Assembly: GCA_023055355.1 (NCBI GenBank)
Contig: JALJCS010000001.1
Coordinates: forward strand, 108,764,881-108,828,880
Direction of reading: 5' to 3'
DNA from: Agelaius tricolor
Taxonomy: Eukaryota; Chordata; Aves; Passeriformes; Icteridae
Length of the DNA: 64,000 nucleotides
Below are positions 51,561 through 63,540 of the stretch, piece after piece. The position numbers and the translations under genes were made by a program. Numbering within the stretch: the stretch's first letter is position 1; every line of letters begins with the position of its first letter. A model generated the notes under the pieces. It was not told the origin of the DNA. It worked only from the letters and a program-made list of their open reading frames with translations, and did not search any database.

Positions 51561-52939
51561 ACTCTCAGAACAAAGTATTCCATGTGACAGCTTGAATCTA
51601 TTGGTGACTCCACCATTTACTAGGGCAAGTTTAATGTTTTGAACCCAAATTTCAGATGAAGATTTCCAGTCAGAGAGAGGAAAGAAGGTAGAGTGAACTT
51701 TTTGCAGTTGGAAGTTATTCCTCTCATACAGAAACAGTAAAAAGTGAATTAAAAGCCCTCAAAGGAAGAACACAAAAGATTCAGATATTATATACCTAAG
51801 CTGTGATTGCTTTGTGCTGGAACCCTTTTTAACATGTTGCACAACGCTTTAAGAAGGATGCAAAGATGTAATAAAACAGATGCAGCAGATGCAGGAAATA
51901 TAGCACTTCTCACAGGATAGACTTTTGGGGGTAATTCAGTTTATTAATGGCATGTATTATGGAATAATAAGTTGCAGATGATCATTAAAACTTATCCTTA
52001 ACAGACATTCCTTGTGTATTCATCTTTTGTTGTTTCCATAGAAGGGATGAGAAAAATTTTTGTAGCCTGAGCCTTTTGAGCTCCTAGGGCTAACATTTGT
52101 ATGTTGACTTGTGATTTAAAATTAAGGATTATTTTTAAGAATGGTTTAATTAAAAAATAATAATGAAATAATTCTGTCATGAGAAAAGCTTGTGATGTGA
52201 TATATTCCAAGGACAGATTTTGTTCCAGGAATCTCATCTTCTTGTTCCCCTCATTTTCTTAACAACTCTAGCAAAATGGCAAATTTCCATTCCCATTAGA
52301 GATTAATTTCTTTCCTTAGAGCAAACACTGCAGCTTTCAATCTTTGCCTTCAAGTCCATCCAGCCATAGCATTGGCAATATAAGAGGTGATCCAGTGGCT
52401 CTCCTGGTGATTCCATCAGGAAGCTCCGTACCACTTGCAATCAAAGACAGCCAAAGTGAAGATAAAAGCCTTCCAGGAGAGCAGCAGTAGCTGCAATGTG
52501 GTATAAGGATGCAGTGCTTTATTCAATGCAGTACATTATTTAATCTGTATGCAGGTCAGAATCTGGAACGTGCCCTGACCAATGAAAGGACGAACAGGAA
52601 TGCACGAGATGTACAAAGGGAGGGATAAAGGCTGTGAATTTGCAAGCAGAAGAAAAATTCTGGCCATGTTCTGAAGCAAAGACATAATCACAATGTCTAT
52701 TTCAGTTAAACATTGTGACTCCAAACTCCAGGCTGGAGCTGAAATGACAAGGATGTTAGCAAATAAGTGAGGAATCATTTGAGAAAGCAGGCAAGAGGTG
52801 GATCATTATATTTCTGTCAGACTTAGCAGCAGCAGAATCTGAAATCGCATGCTACATCTCAAAGGACAAGTTGCATTTCCACCCAAAGTTTACACAAAAC
52901 ATTAACATGGCCAGAATGAAAATTATTGCTGAGGGGGAT

Positions 52940-53128
52940 TTTGGATTTGCTACAACTGAGAGCTTTTAAGAGTAGCTTAGACTTTTTAAAGACTAGATTA
53001 GACAAATGTCTGTCCAGACTAGCTTATGTTGTGTGTGTGCTTTGAGCAGGGGGCAAATTAAGCCACTAATGTGGTCTTCAGCCCACTCGGGGTCTCTTGC
53101 AAGCCTGCCTTTCAATTATCCTGTGCCA
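52940..53128 (+). mobile_element. Old CR1-like LINE 3' remnant
   Basis: 'aagactagattagacaaatgtctgtcc', followed by 'ttgagcagggggc' and then a diverged 'ggggtctcttgcaag...aattatcctgtg', follows the order of a CR1 3' end ('gttagacaaacatctgtc', 'tgagcagggggttggac', 'ggtcccttccaa', 'attctgtg'). The copy is heavily diverged, with an inserted or scrambled stretch between the last two blocks, so boundaries are approximate. Confidence 0.5.
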
Positions 53129-53129
53129 T

Positions 53130-56100
53130 GCAAGTGCTGTGCGGGACAAGATGATGTAGGTCCAGGAAGAACAGGGGAGGTGGCATTTGTGAAGAGAATA
53201 CAAATGATGTGGGGTTGATACACAAGCTGAATGCCATGTTGTGAATGCCATGTGTGTGTCACCAAGCACACTGCTGGTAACATTCAGTGCCAGGCACCCC
53301 TGATGCTAGCAAATGAAATGTGTGCGGCCAAGGAGGTGGCTTTGCAGACAGGGTAAACAACAACAACAAATGTGATCAAGGCAAAATGTAAATATAACGG
53401 TAACCACTGTCAGTGCCACAGTGCATATGTGACAGATGTGAAACACTGTAAGTGCTAAATGTACCCAAAATAAAAAGACACAGATGTCCTGACAGCAGGC
53501 AATCTGTGTGTTTCTTCTCTGTGCCAATTCCATATAGCACTTTGTAGTCCCCAGCTGTGAGCCCACACATATAGCTCCAGACTCAAAAGTTAAAACTTAA
53601 TCAGTCCCAAGCTTCTGTGCCCCAACAGGCAGCAGTGACGTCACTGCAAATGCCAGTGCCCACCGGCATGCCATTCATGGGCTGCTGTGACTCGGGGCTG
53701 CTCAGCCCCAGCAAGAGGAAAGGACAAACGTGTGGGGCAATAAAAGCAACAAAAGGACATGTTGCTGGTCATGCTTCAGTGTGTGATGTTCAACTCATCT
53801 ATCAGGCAGGATGAGAGGAGGCCAGGCACTGCAACAATGTGCAGAATTCCTTATCAGCTCAGTCATCACCTGGCAAAACACCAGAGCAGAGATAGAGCAC
53901 TATCTATTTGTTAGTGCTGTCAGGACCCTTCTCACTGTGTCGGGTACCTTTGCCAAAGAGATTCTTACTAATAGGACCATGCACTACAGTGTCTGGCCTG
54001 GTTAAATGGAAGCAGGATTCTAAACTTCATTTTCAGTACCCTCTAGAGGTAAATATTTGCCTTTCCAGATGAGAAGAAATAAAGCAGACTATACAGCATA
54101 AACAGTGCGTGCCACGACAAACAGTTATCTGCTTGCAAAGTAACAATCCAGGACGTCAGAGTAATCAACACTTCTCCATAACCAGGAGGGGAGGAAACCA
54201 AATCAAATTTGTTGTGGCTACAGGCTTCCTCAGGTTTAGCTATTGGCATCTTGGTGCAAAAGTGTAGCAGACAGGTTTCTGAGCTAAAGAAGGTCATTAA
54301 CTGCAGGCAAGTCCTCAGCAGCCATGAGAGCATTTGATCTCCAAGGATGCAGTGGCGTGCTGCATATCCCATATTTACAACATGGTGTTTCCAAATGTAG
54401 TTGATTAGTATTACAGGCCGCAGCACCATGTGTAATAAAAAAGGAGTTTGAAGCCTTCTGTGCCTTCAAAGGCAGAGAGGGCACAATCCAATTAATACCA
54501 GGTGACAAAGGCCTACACATAGACAGCATAAACATCCTGACAGACATTGGAAATGAACCATTGTCCCACAGAGCCTGAACTGTTGGCACCCAGAGCCAGA
54601 AAAGTGCTGGCAAGGAAAAGTTGGTTTCCAATGTGAGAGTGCTCTCAGTGAAGTCCACTGCCCAGCACACACATGGAAACAACCAGGGCCCCAAGGAATA
54701 CTCAAAAAAAGGGGCAGCTGATAAAGAGATATGTGAAAAAGCTGTGTGAATATGGTGTTACTGTCACCCAATACAGCATGTAACCACTCTGGTATGTGGT
54801 TTATATAGCACTCACGCATAGTACTCATGTAATATTCCAAGTCCTATGCGTGCTGCTCCAGCAGTACCACACATGCACACAATACCACAATCAAAAACAC
54901 ATCTTCCTGGCAAATTTTGACAACCTATATACCATGTATTGCAACCACCCGCACACATATGACGTGATGATAACAGCTGCCATTGCATCACTAGCAAATA
55001 CTTCAATGGACCAGCACACATTTTCTCAGAGAGAGAGAATCTTCACACAGTCTCTGAACAACCTACAAGCAGATGGCAAACTGTGCGCATGAGGAAAAGC
55101 TTGATGAAGCACCCAACACAAAGGCAGGGCGAGCAAATATGCTGGTGATGAATCTGGCTAATTGGATGTTTCATGAAGTAAACACATCAGTAAAAGCTAT
55201 CCCACCCATTAAAAACAGGCTGCATGTCAGAGAAGTTCAGAGCACTTAATAGTTGGTGGGCCACCAGTTGTGAACATCGCTGGTGGGCAGTCCAGTCCAG
55301 GACATGCTGTAAATATTGCTGCTGGGAGAAAACCATGGCCCAGCATAACACATAGCATAGAGCATTCTTCCTGCCTTCCTTACAGGCTTCTTCGATGCGA
55401 CAGGGACAAGAAAAACTTGCCATATCACTAACAGATGTAGCTCAGAGGAAATCTTGATATTCTGAAAATGGATTCCATTATTGTGGCAAATATACTAATC
55501 CTAGATGTGATAATTTTGGTCATAAGCCATACAGGACTGAAGTTTCAGGTTTGTGGGGTTTTTTTTACCCATAAGTCATCAAGTGACTGAAATAAACCTA
55601 GACTACTTAGTGAGATATTTAAGAGAGTTAAAATAATTGCCTTATGGAAGGGCAGAGCTAGAAGCCAGAAGTAACTGCAAGGCAACTGATGTAGATGGAT
55701 GAATTTCCAGCTAGTTCCATAACTACCCTTGGTGTTTGTGCTGGGGATGTTTGGTCTATGTTTTGCTATATGGCACTGTGTCCATGCAGTCACAGCCATG
55801 CCTCCATGAACCTGTGCTCACAGCAAGGCTTTCATCTCATCCCACAATCATTTCTGTTCTTACACACCAGGCAGCAGAGCCACACACCTGTCTTTACTTA
55901 GCTGGCCGCATTCTTTCTCATTTCTCCAGAACTTGTCCTAATCTACAGAAGATTTAGTTTGTGAGTGTTGCCTGGACAGCAATGCTCTGAGCATTTTCAT
56001 GTTATGCTTAGCATAGTAATTCTGGGAATCTGGCGTTTCTGTGCCAGGTTGTGCTGTGTTGCATGCTGCTAGTAGCAGTCACTCACAGGGCTCATATCCC

Positions 56101-56800
56101 ACCAGTGGGACACCAGGAGCCAGAAAGCTCCATGAGCACCTTTCCACCTCAATTGGAATGGTCTTTCTCAAAGGCCTGAGTGAGCCTGGCCACTGGCACA
56201 CCATGCCCCTGCAGCAGGGAGGGGCAGGGCAGCAGTGAAGGGGCTGAAGTGGGGTGCAAAGCTGTACCCACCAGCTCTGCCCTGCAGGGCCAGGCAGGGC
56301 TGGGCTCCCACTGGCTCAGTGTGCGGATGGGCCGGTGGTGTTAATGAGCCTGGCTGTGCCATGTGTGCAGCTCTTCTGGAATTCTGCTCAGAAACACCAT
56401 GAGAAACTCAGAGCATGTACTATTTACGCTGGTTATTAGAAGCAGATGCTAATGTTTCTCTGCTGCGATCCCCCAAGTATCCTGTCCTTTTATGATGTGT
56501 GGCATGTGTTTGCAGTATGTATGTCTCTATATCACATGCAAATAAAAGGTTACTTTCACCATTTGTGTTGTGTTCATTGATAATGAGGACCTTACAACCT
56601 CTTTCTGTGGGCTTGCCCCTGCAGATGTTGACTGTGGAGCTGAGGTAAGCATCTGTAGTAATGTGTAGGGCTGCTGTATGGTGCACACATGTGGATGTCT
56701 GGCATGAGCAATGGATCAAGTATAAGCCAGGGCAACAGCAGTGCTCTGAGCTGCCTGCTGGCACTGGGTAGGACAAGGGCAACCAGGATGTCTTGCCTTT
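53130..56800 (-). other. Compositionally distinct block, origin unknown
   Basis: This block is less AT-rich than its flanks and unusually poor in stop codons on the minus strand. Frames of 128, 136 and 124 codons (54043-54429, 54284-54694, 54466-54840) overlap in different registers. Further frames of 78-86 codons lie at 55187-55423 and 53306-53566, and one of 120 codons at 56420-56782. Overlapping frames in shifted registers can result from a frameshifted, decayed coding sequence such as an old DNA transposon. They can also arise from composition alone. Plus-strand AATAAA hexamers occur near 53467 and 56540. I compared the translations mentally with Harbinger, hAT and retroviral proteins and found no convincing ordered match, so no identity is assigned. 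There is no recognised gene here. Confidence 0.3.
53228..53255. repeat. Tandem duplication (14 bp x 2)
   Basis: 'tgaatgccatgttg' is followed at once by a near-identical copy running into a TG repeat. It is a local duplication. Confidence 0.85.
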
Positions 56801-56854
56801 GGGTTCAGACCCAAAACAGTGAAAAACTCACATTTTCTGTCTCTTCTGTGTTTG

Positions 56855-56876
56855 TATATATATGTACATATATACG
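56855..56876. repeat. Short (TA)n-rich tract
   Basis: An alternating TATATATGTACATATATA-type sequence, self-complementary and probably related to the longer TA tract just downstream. Confidence 0.8.
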
Positions 56877-56968
56877 TGTTGGGTTCTTTCCCATCAAACA
56901 CCTCCTACAAATAAGAGTGAGTCTGCAAACAGTACTCTACACACAAAAGTTTATCTGGAAAATTAGAT

Positions 56969-57075
56969 GTATATATATTATATACATATATTATATGTAT
57001 AAAATACGTGTGCATATCTATATATATACACATATATTATATATATGTATATATATATATAATTGCAAAATTATA

Positions 57076-57114
<39 letters not shown>

Positions 57115-57132
57115 CATACACATATATATATA
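56969..57132. repeat. (TA)n / (TATG)n AT-rich microsatellite
   Basis: Roughly 160 bp of alternating TA with TATG/CATA variants, including an uninterrupted TA run at about 57079-57109. Being self-complementary, it can extrude as a cruciform or hairpin. The Tyr/Ile-rich frame at 56689-57174 is an artefact of it. Confidence 0.95.
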
Positions 57133-57135
57133 AAG

Positions 57136-60100
57136 AAAATATTGTTTGCCTGGGTATTTCTCAGTATAATTTAAGTAGCAGCATAGCTGTATTCACTCAG
57201 TTAATTATTCAAAAACTAGAAGATTTGTTCACATAACTCAAGTGTCCTTTAGTAGCAGAATAGCAATAATTCAATGCCTATATCAGACAGAAGGGGCCAA
57301 AAGTGATCCTGCCATAAATTCAAGTCTTATCAAGATTTCTTAATCCTTTTTTCCTGGGGTAACTAGACCCTGTTGTAATGGAGCTACATGCTTGAAGTTT
57401 CTATTTTTAATTTCACATTTTCAAGCCTTGCTTTTTACATAAAGAAATAGGAAATGTGTAGAAGATTTCTCAGGCTTCTTAGGCAAAGAACAATCAATGC
57501 TATCTCTTGCTCTTGCAGTTTTCTTCTTCTTGCTATCTTGCTTTCTTCTTCTTCTCCATCCAGGAGCTGCTGTTTTCTTCAATTCTCAAGTCCTTGTCAT
57601 GGCAAGACCTCATCACTGAGCTTTCAGCTGACAGCCCATGTCCCAGTGTTTGGAGGTGTTCCTACCACAGTTTCCATCCCAGCCTAGGCAGACAAGCTGG
57701 ACCCATGACAGCTCCTGAAGAGTGAAGCACTGAGTGAAACAAAAAGAAACACAAATTAGTCCCACATGCACCCTATTTCCACCACCAGAAGTGCTCGTAG
57801 TTTTTGTCACTGCCTACTTTGACACATGCTAAATTGAGAACCCCCAATCTAGATGGATTTCCCCTTCTTTTCACATCTGAGCAGCTATCTCCCAATAGCT
57901 TGGTGTTGCTACAGATGCAGCATTATTGCATTTACAGACTCTCCAAAGAGATCTGATTATTTGTTTGAAGAGAGCAAGACAGACCTTGTTCCAGATCACA
58001 TCTACTTCTTCCTATTCCAAACTCTTGACTCGGTGACACTTTCAATGGGAAAATCTCCTTTAAGATGTTAAGAGTTCCATAGAAGATTTGGAAGAATTTA
58101 GACCACAGTTGTGTAATGGTGCAATTTTTAAATGTTGAACTGGAAGTGTCCCAAAGTTCAGCTCTATAAAACATTCAGTATAGCAAACCAGCATCTTCAT
58201 GAACTTCTTGAATGCACTATATATAAATGATTATTCAGTGTCTTCATAATTATTCTTATTAGATGCAAATAACAAGAGCTAAAGCTATATTTTCAGTTAC
58301 TGGACAAGTTGGTTTATATAAAATTATAGAAAATTATTCATGTATCCTCAAATTTTTAAATGCCAAAGCTATGAAAAACAATTTTAACCAAGTCCTGAGA
58401 GCATTAAAATATGCAGCTGATATGACCAAAACTTTTTAAAAGATTACACAAAGGCTACCTTTATATTGCATGTACTAACTTTTATTTGGTATTGATTACA
58501 GCTTGAAAATGAAATATTTATGTAGCTTTACTCCCCCTTTATACAGCAGAGGGTCAGATATTCTATCATGTCTCCTGATATGCCTGCTGGAAATGACTGA
58601 AGCCTTAGCTTTAACAGAAACTAGAGGAGCCAAAAGAGCCAACCACATAATTTTGAGTGAATCTCCATAGCAGTAATGTGTTCCTTCAAAGCTCTGCCTA
58701 CCCTTTATTTGCCAAACAAAGGACATTCGTTGCACCCTAAGCCAGGGTGGAGTAATTAGGGGGAAGGAATAGCAATTATGGTCTAAGCTGATAGGGAAAA
58801 ATAAAGAGGACGAGCAAGGTGCAACTTGTAATGATCATTGTTTATAGTATGAAGCAGGACACAAAATGAGGGATAGTGCAAGCACTTTCCTGTGATTTGG
58901 CTACTAGGGCTGAGAGACAGTTCTCTTACTTTTTAATATTCTGAGTGCTGGGACAAAAACCAAAAAAATCTTCTTCAACACCCCTTAACACCAGTACCAC
59001 AAGGGAAACCATGGAACTTTGCATCCAGTGAAGCCTGCCTTGCACAACCTCACTGAGCTGTGACAGCAAAATGAAAAACCAAACACATTCTTTCCAACCA
59101 CTGCTAAGTCCTGCCCCATTTTGGAGGCTGAAGGAGTCTGTCAGCATGGATGCAGCATGCTCTGTGCCAGCTTGCCACCATGCCTGGGAACGTGCTTCTG
59201 CAGATATGGCATCTGTGCTGTTGTTGCAGCCCCTAGCAGCATGACTCTGACACTTGACTTTCTGAATCTGCTGAAAAAACCACCCAAGGACTCACAGTGA
59301 AGCCAAAGGGAGTCACACTGGGAGGACTTCTCAAAAGGGCTTCTGAGTCCAGTGGTTGACAGGTACAGGAGGTGTCATCATTACCTGAATGGATAGCGAG
59401 CTCCTGGCCTGAAGGAAAGCTCTTGCTCATGGGGCCAGGTTCCAGTCTAGTCTGACACAGCCACCTGCCTTCCTGGCGAGGCTGGAGAGGACAAAACAAC
59501 AACAAAACTACTTTCATTCAGGTGCTGGTGACTCAGGCTGTGTTCAGCAGCCAGGGGCTGTTGACAGGCAGGCTGGGCACTCCTAATGACACCGTGCTCC
59601 TGCACGGGGTGGAGCTGCCCTTCCCCAGCTGCACCCTCGGGATCTCCCGCCAAGGCCACAGTGCCACAGGAGTCCTGACCACAGGCAGGGTGGTGGGAAG
59701 GTCAGCAGGGCTAGGGCTGGGGCTGGGTTTGTCCACTGACAAACCACCTCCTTGTGGTGGGAGGCACTGCAACATCCCCGGTCCATTCGTGTGGAGCTGG
59801 GGAGGAGAGATCATGATGGAACTCGGGAAGAAACAGGTTGGGTGTCATCCAACAGCACACTCACTCTGTTCCTGGGTTGTGTAATGCACCTTTTAATCAC
59901 CAGACGAGGATCTGGATGCAAATGTGACCCTTGTGCAATGCATGAGTAAGATTCTGTGCTGCCTGCAGCCTCTTTTCCAGGTTGTGTGGTTGCCTTTGCT
60001 GCATGATGAACCTGAATGTCAAATATTAATAACAAAACAAATTATCTCCACCCTATCATCAAGGTGTGTCGCAGCTGATTCCTGTTTAACATCAAGGTTT

Positions 60101-60460
60101 CTACTGCTCAAGAATCCTTCTGCAATCCTGGGATCTGGCTCTATCAGTTCTATGAGTGATTAAGGAATGACAAAAATCCTGAAAAACTTCCTGGTGTCTG
60201 AGTTGATCTCGATCCTCTTCCATGGTTTGCTGGGATAGGAGGAAAAAAAATGGAGCTCCAAAGATAGAATGGCTGGAGTAATTCTTGCAAAACTAGCCTA
60301 ACCCAACCATCAAAGCACTTCCTTTAGGTAAGAATTCAACCCCACCAAGCTCACAGTGCATAAATGAAACTGTTTTTCTGTCTCATACAATAGGATTTGG
60401 TATACATCATAAATGACTCTCCCATTGTTCTAGGCACAAGCTCTTTATTGCATTCAAGTA
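57136..60460. other. Unique non-coding sequence, about 3.3 kb
   Basis: AT-rich up to about 58.9 kb, then GC-richer from 59.1 to 59.9 kb with overlapping frames on both strands (120 codons plus at 59522-59884, 93 minus at 59533-59814). No domain or exon is recognised. A G-quadruplex motif lies at 59708-59727. Confidence 0.5.
59708..59727 (+). other. Canonical G-quadruplex motif
   Basis: Four runs of three or more G with loops of 3, 2 and 2 bases ('gggctagggctggggctggg'). This satisfies the classical G3+N1-7 pattern with short loops, which are the most stable class. Confidence 0.85.
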
Positions 60461-60464
60461 TTTA

Positions 60465-60682
60465 GTCTGATGAAAAACTTTTTTGCAATGCAGGATTCAA
60501 AAACTAGAACAGACTATCCAGAGCTGTTGTATCTCCTTTGACATACTCAAGAGGACAGGACCCTCAATAACCTGACCTAATGTCAAAGTTGGCATTCTTC
60601 CAAATGGGGGTGGAAGAGATGAGGTGCCCTCCAGAAGATGCCTTCCATACTGCATTATTCAGTTAATCTGTGATTCTATGGG
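60465..60682 (+). mobile_element. CR1 LINE 3'-end fragment
   Basis: The segment follows the CR1 3' UTR on the plus strand. It has 'gatgaaaaactttttt', then 'ctagaacagactatccagagctgt', which corresponds to the 'ctggaacaggttgcccagagaagctgt' block. After that come diverged 'tcaataacctgacctaatg', 'gggggtggaagagatgaggtgcc' and 'atgccttccatac'. It ends in 'tgtgattctatg', the characteristic CR1 terminal repeat. It is 5'-truncated and moderately diverged. Confidence 0.82.
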
Positions 60683-61054
60683 AAGGGCTGGTAGTTATGG
60701 ATGGCAGTCTGTTACTTCATTGCTATTTGTTTGAATACTCAATAAAAAGGAGAAATGTACTGACAGTGAGAAAATGGGATTCTGTGAAAGACAGAAAATG
60801 TGTGAAAGAGAAAGGAGAAGGAAATAAGTGAGACCAAAAAAATCAGCATGAAGGCATGCAGAAATAAGGAAAATAAATTGGAGCAGATTCTCATTCCTAC
60901 CAGAATACTTTGAAAGCACTGGCTGTGCAAAGGAGAGGCAGATAAGAACACCCACTTCAAAGCACATTACTTCATATTAGTCTGGAAATAGGGGAAATCT
61001 GTCTCACTGTAAATACAAATTCAGTCTACTTTTTCTAAGGATTGAAGTTCCTCT

Positions 61055-61086
61055 CAAAAAAGTATCCTCACAAAAAAGTATCCTCA
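61055..61086. repeat. Exact tandem duplication (16 bp x 2)
   Basis: The unit 'caaaaaagtatcctca' occurs twice with no mismatch. Perfect identity suggests a recent event or strand slippage. Confidence 0.92.
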
Positions 61087-61848
61087 CTTTCATTTAACTA
61101 ATTTAATAGATTTACATGTAAAAAGTCAACTTTTAAAAATATTGCATGGAAATAGTAATTAGCGATATAATTCTTGAACACTTCAGAAATTTTATCATAG
61201 GTTGAGTAGTGGTTCATCTTACCACCAGTTCACAATTCCGCCACAAGAGTCAAATAAAAAATACATTAAGTGGTCTTTCTTTTTCTGCAAATTATCCACA
61301 CACAGAACATATTCTCTTTCCAACATCTGAAGGGCTCTTTCTGAAATGCCTACAGGCAAGTGTTTCTCTGAGCAAGCAGGTTTGAGGATTTTCAAGTCAG
61401 ATTTCTGTTCTTGGTTACCTGGCCACTCGGCCACTCTGTGTCAATTTTCCTTTCTGATGGTGAGGTGAACAAGGTAGCTGCAGGAAATGTCAACAGAAAT
61501 GCCAAAAGCCAAATGAAAAACAACCATCTGGAAAGGTAAATCAATGACTGAATGAAATGGGAAGCCACTAATCATTTTCCCTGCCTTCTCCTATCCTTAA
61601 TGATAAGTATGAATAGAAGCTTCGTCATTCAATGCTTGCATGATGCCCTCTTTGAATTGGGTTGGACAGTATCCATATTACAAAAAATACCACAAGAACT
61701 GGAAATAATTGGTACTTCTTACAACATATGCAGATCCTGCGTGGAACACAATGTCTCAGAGCAGTCTTTGATGGTTTTCAGTTATATAATCCCCAGGGAA
61801 GGAGGATGTTATTGTTTGCAGAGCACGTTCTCTCTATTTTCCATATCT

Positions 61849-61880
61849 AAATTAAAAAAAAAATAAAAATAAAATAAAAT
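61849..61880. repeat. A-rich (AAAAT)n tract
   Basis: A run of A followed by AAAAT-type units. No retroposon body is visible on its 5' side, so I treat it as simple sequence, not as a poly-A tail. Confidence 0.85.
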
Positions 61881-62509
61881 TTTAAAACCTTGAGATCTTC
61901 ACCAAAAAAAATCACTTAGAATTCAAACACTTCTGTGATGGTGCCTTCTGTGTTATCTCATTCACTTCCTGACCAGAAAATAGAGCAGAGAAAATCTGAA
62001 TCCAGCTGTTGCATTGTTCCTAGATTAATCAGTTACGGTCAGAGAAGTCAATGAAAACTCATGCCTGATGGAGAGGTGGGAATTCTTGCTATTTCACATG
62101 CATAGAGATTAGAGACACCACAAAGTGAAATGGGATGTCCTGGTGGTGAATGAGAAGGTTTTTTTCTTGGAAAAACTCCACCACAGAAATGCTTTTAATT
62201 ATGAGGTACTTTACCTCCAGACCACAGTTCGAGGGTCAGGAGAGATATGGTGCAATTATTAAAAGAGAAAAGAGTGCAGAGGGCTTTGGGTACACTCACA
62301 GTTTGTCAGACAGAGCCCAAAGCGGAGGTGACTCTTTTGTAATTTTTTCTCTGCTCTCTCATAAGGAGGGAGCACGCTGATACCTTGTGACTCTGGTTAA
62401 CCAGCATAAAAGTACAACAGTGGATTAAATGTATTTGCAAAAGTGAAACCAGCAGCTTATCATCTTGTTCATACACGCTGATTTTTCCCCCTGACTAATT
62501 TCTCTTGTA

Positions 62510-63088
62510 GTGGGAGTAATTAACTTTATTAGTAACACTGACTACTCTGGTACCTTCAGGCAAGCACTGGTGGAGCTGCTTATTAGCAATCACATAGTTT
62601 CACTTACACTGAGCCTGAGCAGTTCCTACAGGGTGAAGTGCCTGTTGAACATAAAGGGGGACTCATTATCCTACTACTTAAATATAGATGTGATATATAA
62701 TGTTGGAAACAGGGGGAGGGAAGAGGCAGAAATCCTACATTTTCTGCTTGCTCTGATTCATTATCACTTTCGGTTCGCCTACTGCCTTTGCCAGGGGAGG
62801 ATGACTGGCGTTGCAGTTGTTATCTCCCAGCTGTGTCTCCTCAGGTGGGTTCTCAGTGACAAGTGTGCCCAGACTGGCCTCAGCTCAGGCCACTCCCCGT
62901 GTGTCTGGGAAATCTCCTACACAGCATTCTACAGGAGACCGCAGACAAGATTTCCATCCAGAGGTGCAGAGGTGGCAGTGGATTACTCAAGCAGCAGGCA
63001 AATCTATGGCACTTGCTGCACAGATGAGCTGGCACTTTGCTGGAGGACGGGAGCCAGTGTGCTACAATTCTCTGGAAACACTTGCTAG
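62510..63088 (+). other. Longest open frame; weak exon candidate
   Basis: An open stretch of 192 codons begins with GTG at 62510, immediately after 'ctgactaatttctcttgtag'. That sequence has branch-point-like, pyrimidine-rich and AG features of a splice acceptor. The frame closes at a TAG at 63086-63088. The first in-frame ATG is only at about residue 97, so as a free-standing vertebrate ORF it would be short. The translation has hydrophobic stretches but no domain, signal or motif that I recognise, and no upstream exon or promoter is evident. Chance openness is the likeliest explanation; a terminal exon of an uncharacterised transcript or a constrained non-coding element are alternatives. Confidence 0.2.
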
Positions 63089-63540
63089 TGCCAGCTTTCC
63101 TGCTTGGAATAGACCGCAAGGCGAGGTGAAGAGCGCTGTACCTGTTCTGCCTTGCTGTTCCCAGGAATACTTTCTCCAAAACTGACAGGCCAACCTGGCA
63201 GGGAGCTGCATTGCTCGGGGATTGTGAAACAGCTCTAGTGGTGAAAAGAAAGAAGGTCACCTACCCACTCATTAACTGGGCATTGAAGTATGGAGCGTGC
63301 AAAGAGGCACTGGCAGCCAGTCTGAGTGTTGTTTTAGAGGTGTGGCAAATGGTAGAAAACTGTGCTCAGATAAATCTGAATGGTCTGAAGGCAAGGTCAC
63401 AGGAAGAAAAACATCCAAGGAGAGAGAGAAGAAAGAATCCTCCTGCTCTGTCAGATCAGTTATTGGTGCTTTTTCTACTATCACCTCAGCTGTCCATCCC
63501 CATAATGCACAGACTACACTTACAATGCCTTACTGGGATT

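Larger units (their letters stand above)
40951..52935. other. Unique non-coding sequence, about 12 kb
   Basis: No gene or repeat family is recognised over this long stretch. It has T-rich tracts at about 41259-41272 and 41707-41735, a perfect hairpin at 47568-47586 and a 20-bp-period duplication at 48366-48400. Two non-repetitive stretches (46195-46262 and 51431-51560) look like possible conserved non-coding elements. Open frames are at most about 111 codons. Confidence 0.5.
60683..62505. other. Unique non-coding sequence with small repeats
   Basis: AT-rich sequence without a recognised gene. It has a 16-bp exact tandem duplication at 61055-61086 and an A-rich tract at 61849-61880. Frames reach about 104 codons. 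Confidence 0.5.

Noticed and set aside
54284..54840. Harbinger-type transposase on the minus strand
   Set aside because: A phrase similar to 'ILGD...LSWLL' and a 'VCAG' phrase resemble transposase blocks, but their spacing is about twice that expected and the later conserved blocks are missing. The match is too weak to annotate.
56689..57174. 161-codon frame rich in Tyr and Ile
   Set aside because: Its second half is the TA microsatellite and the first half resembles nothing known.
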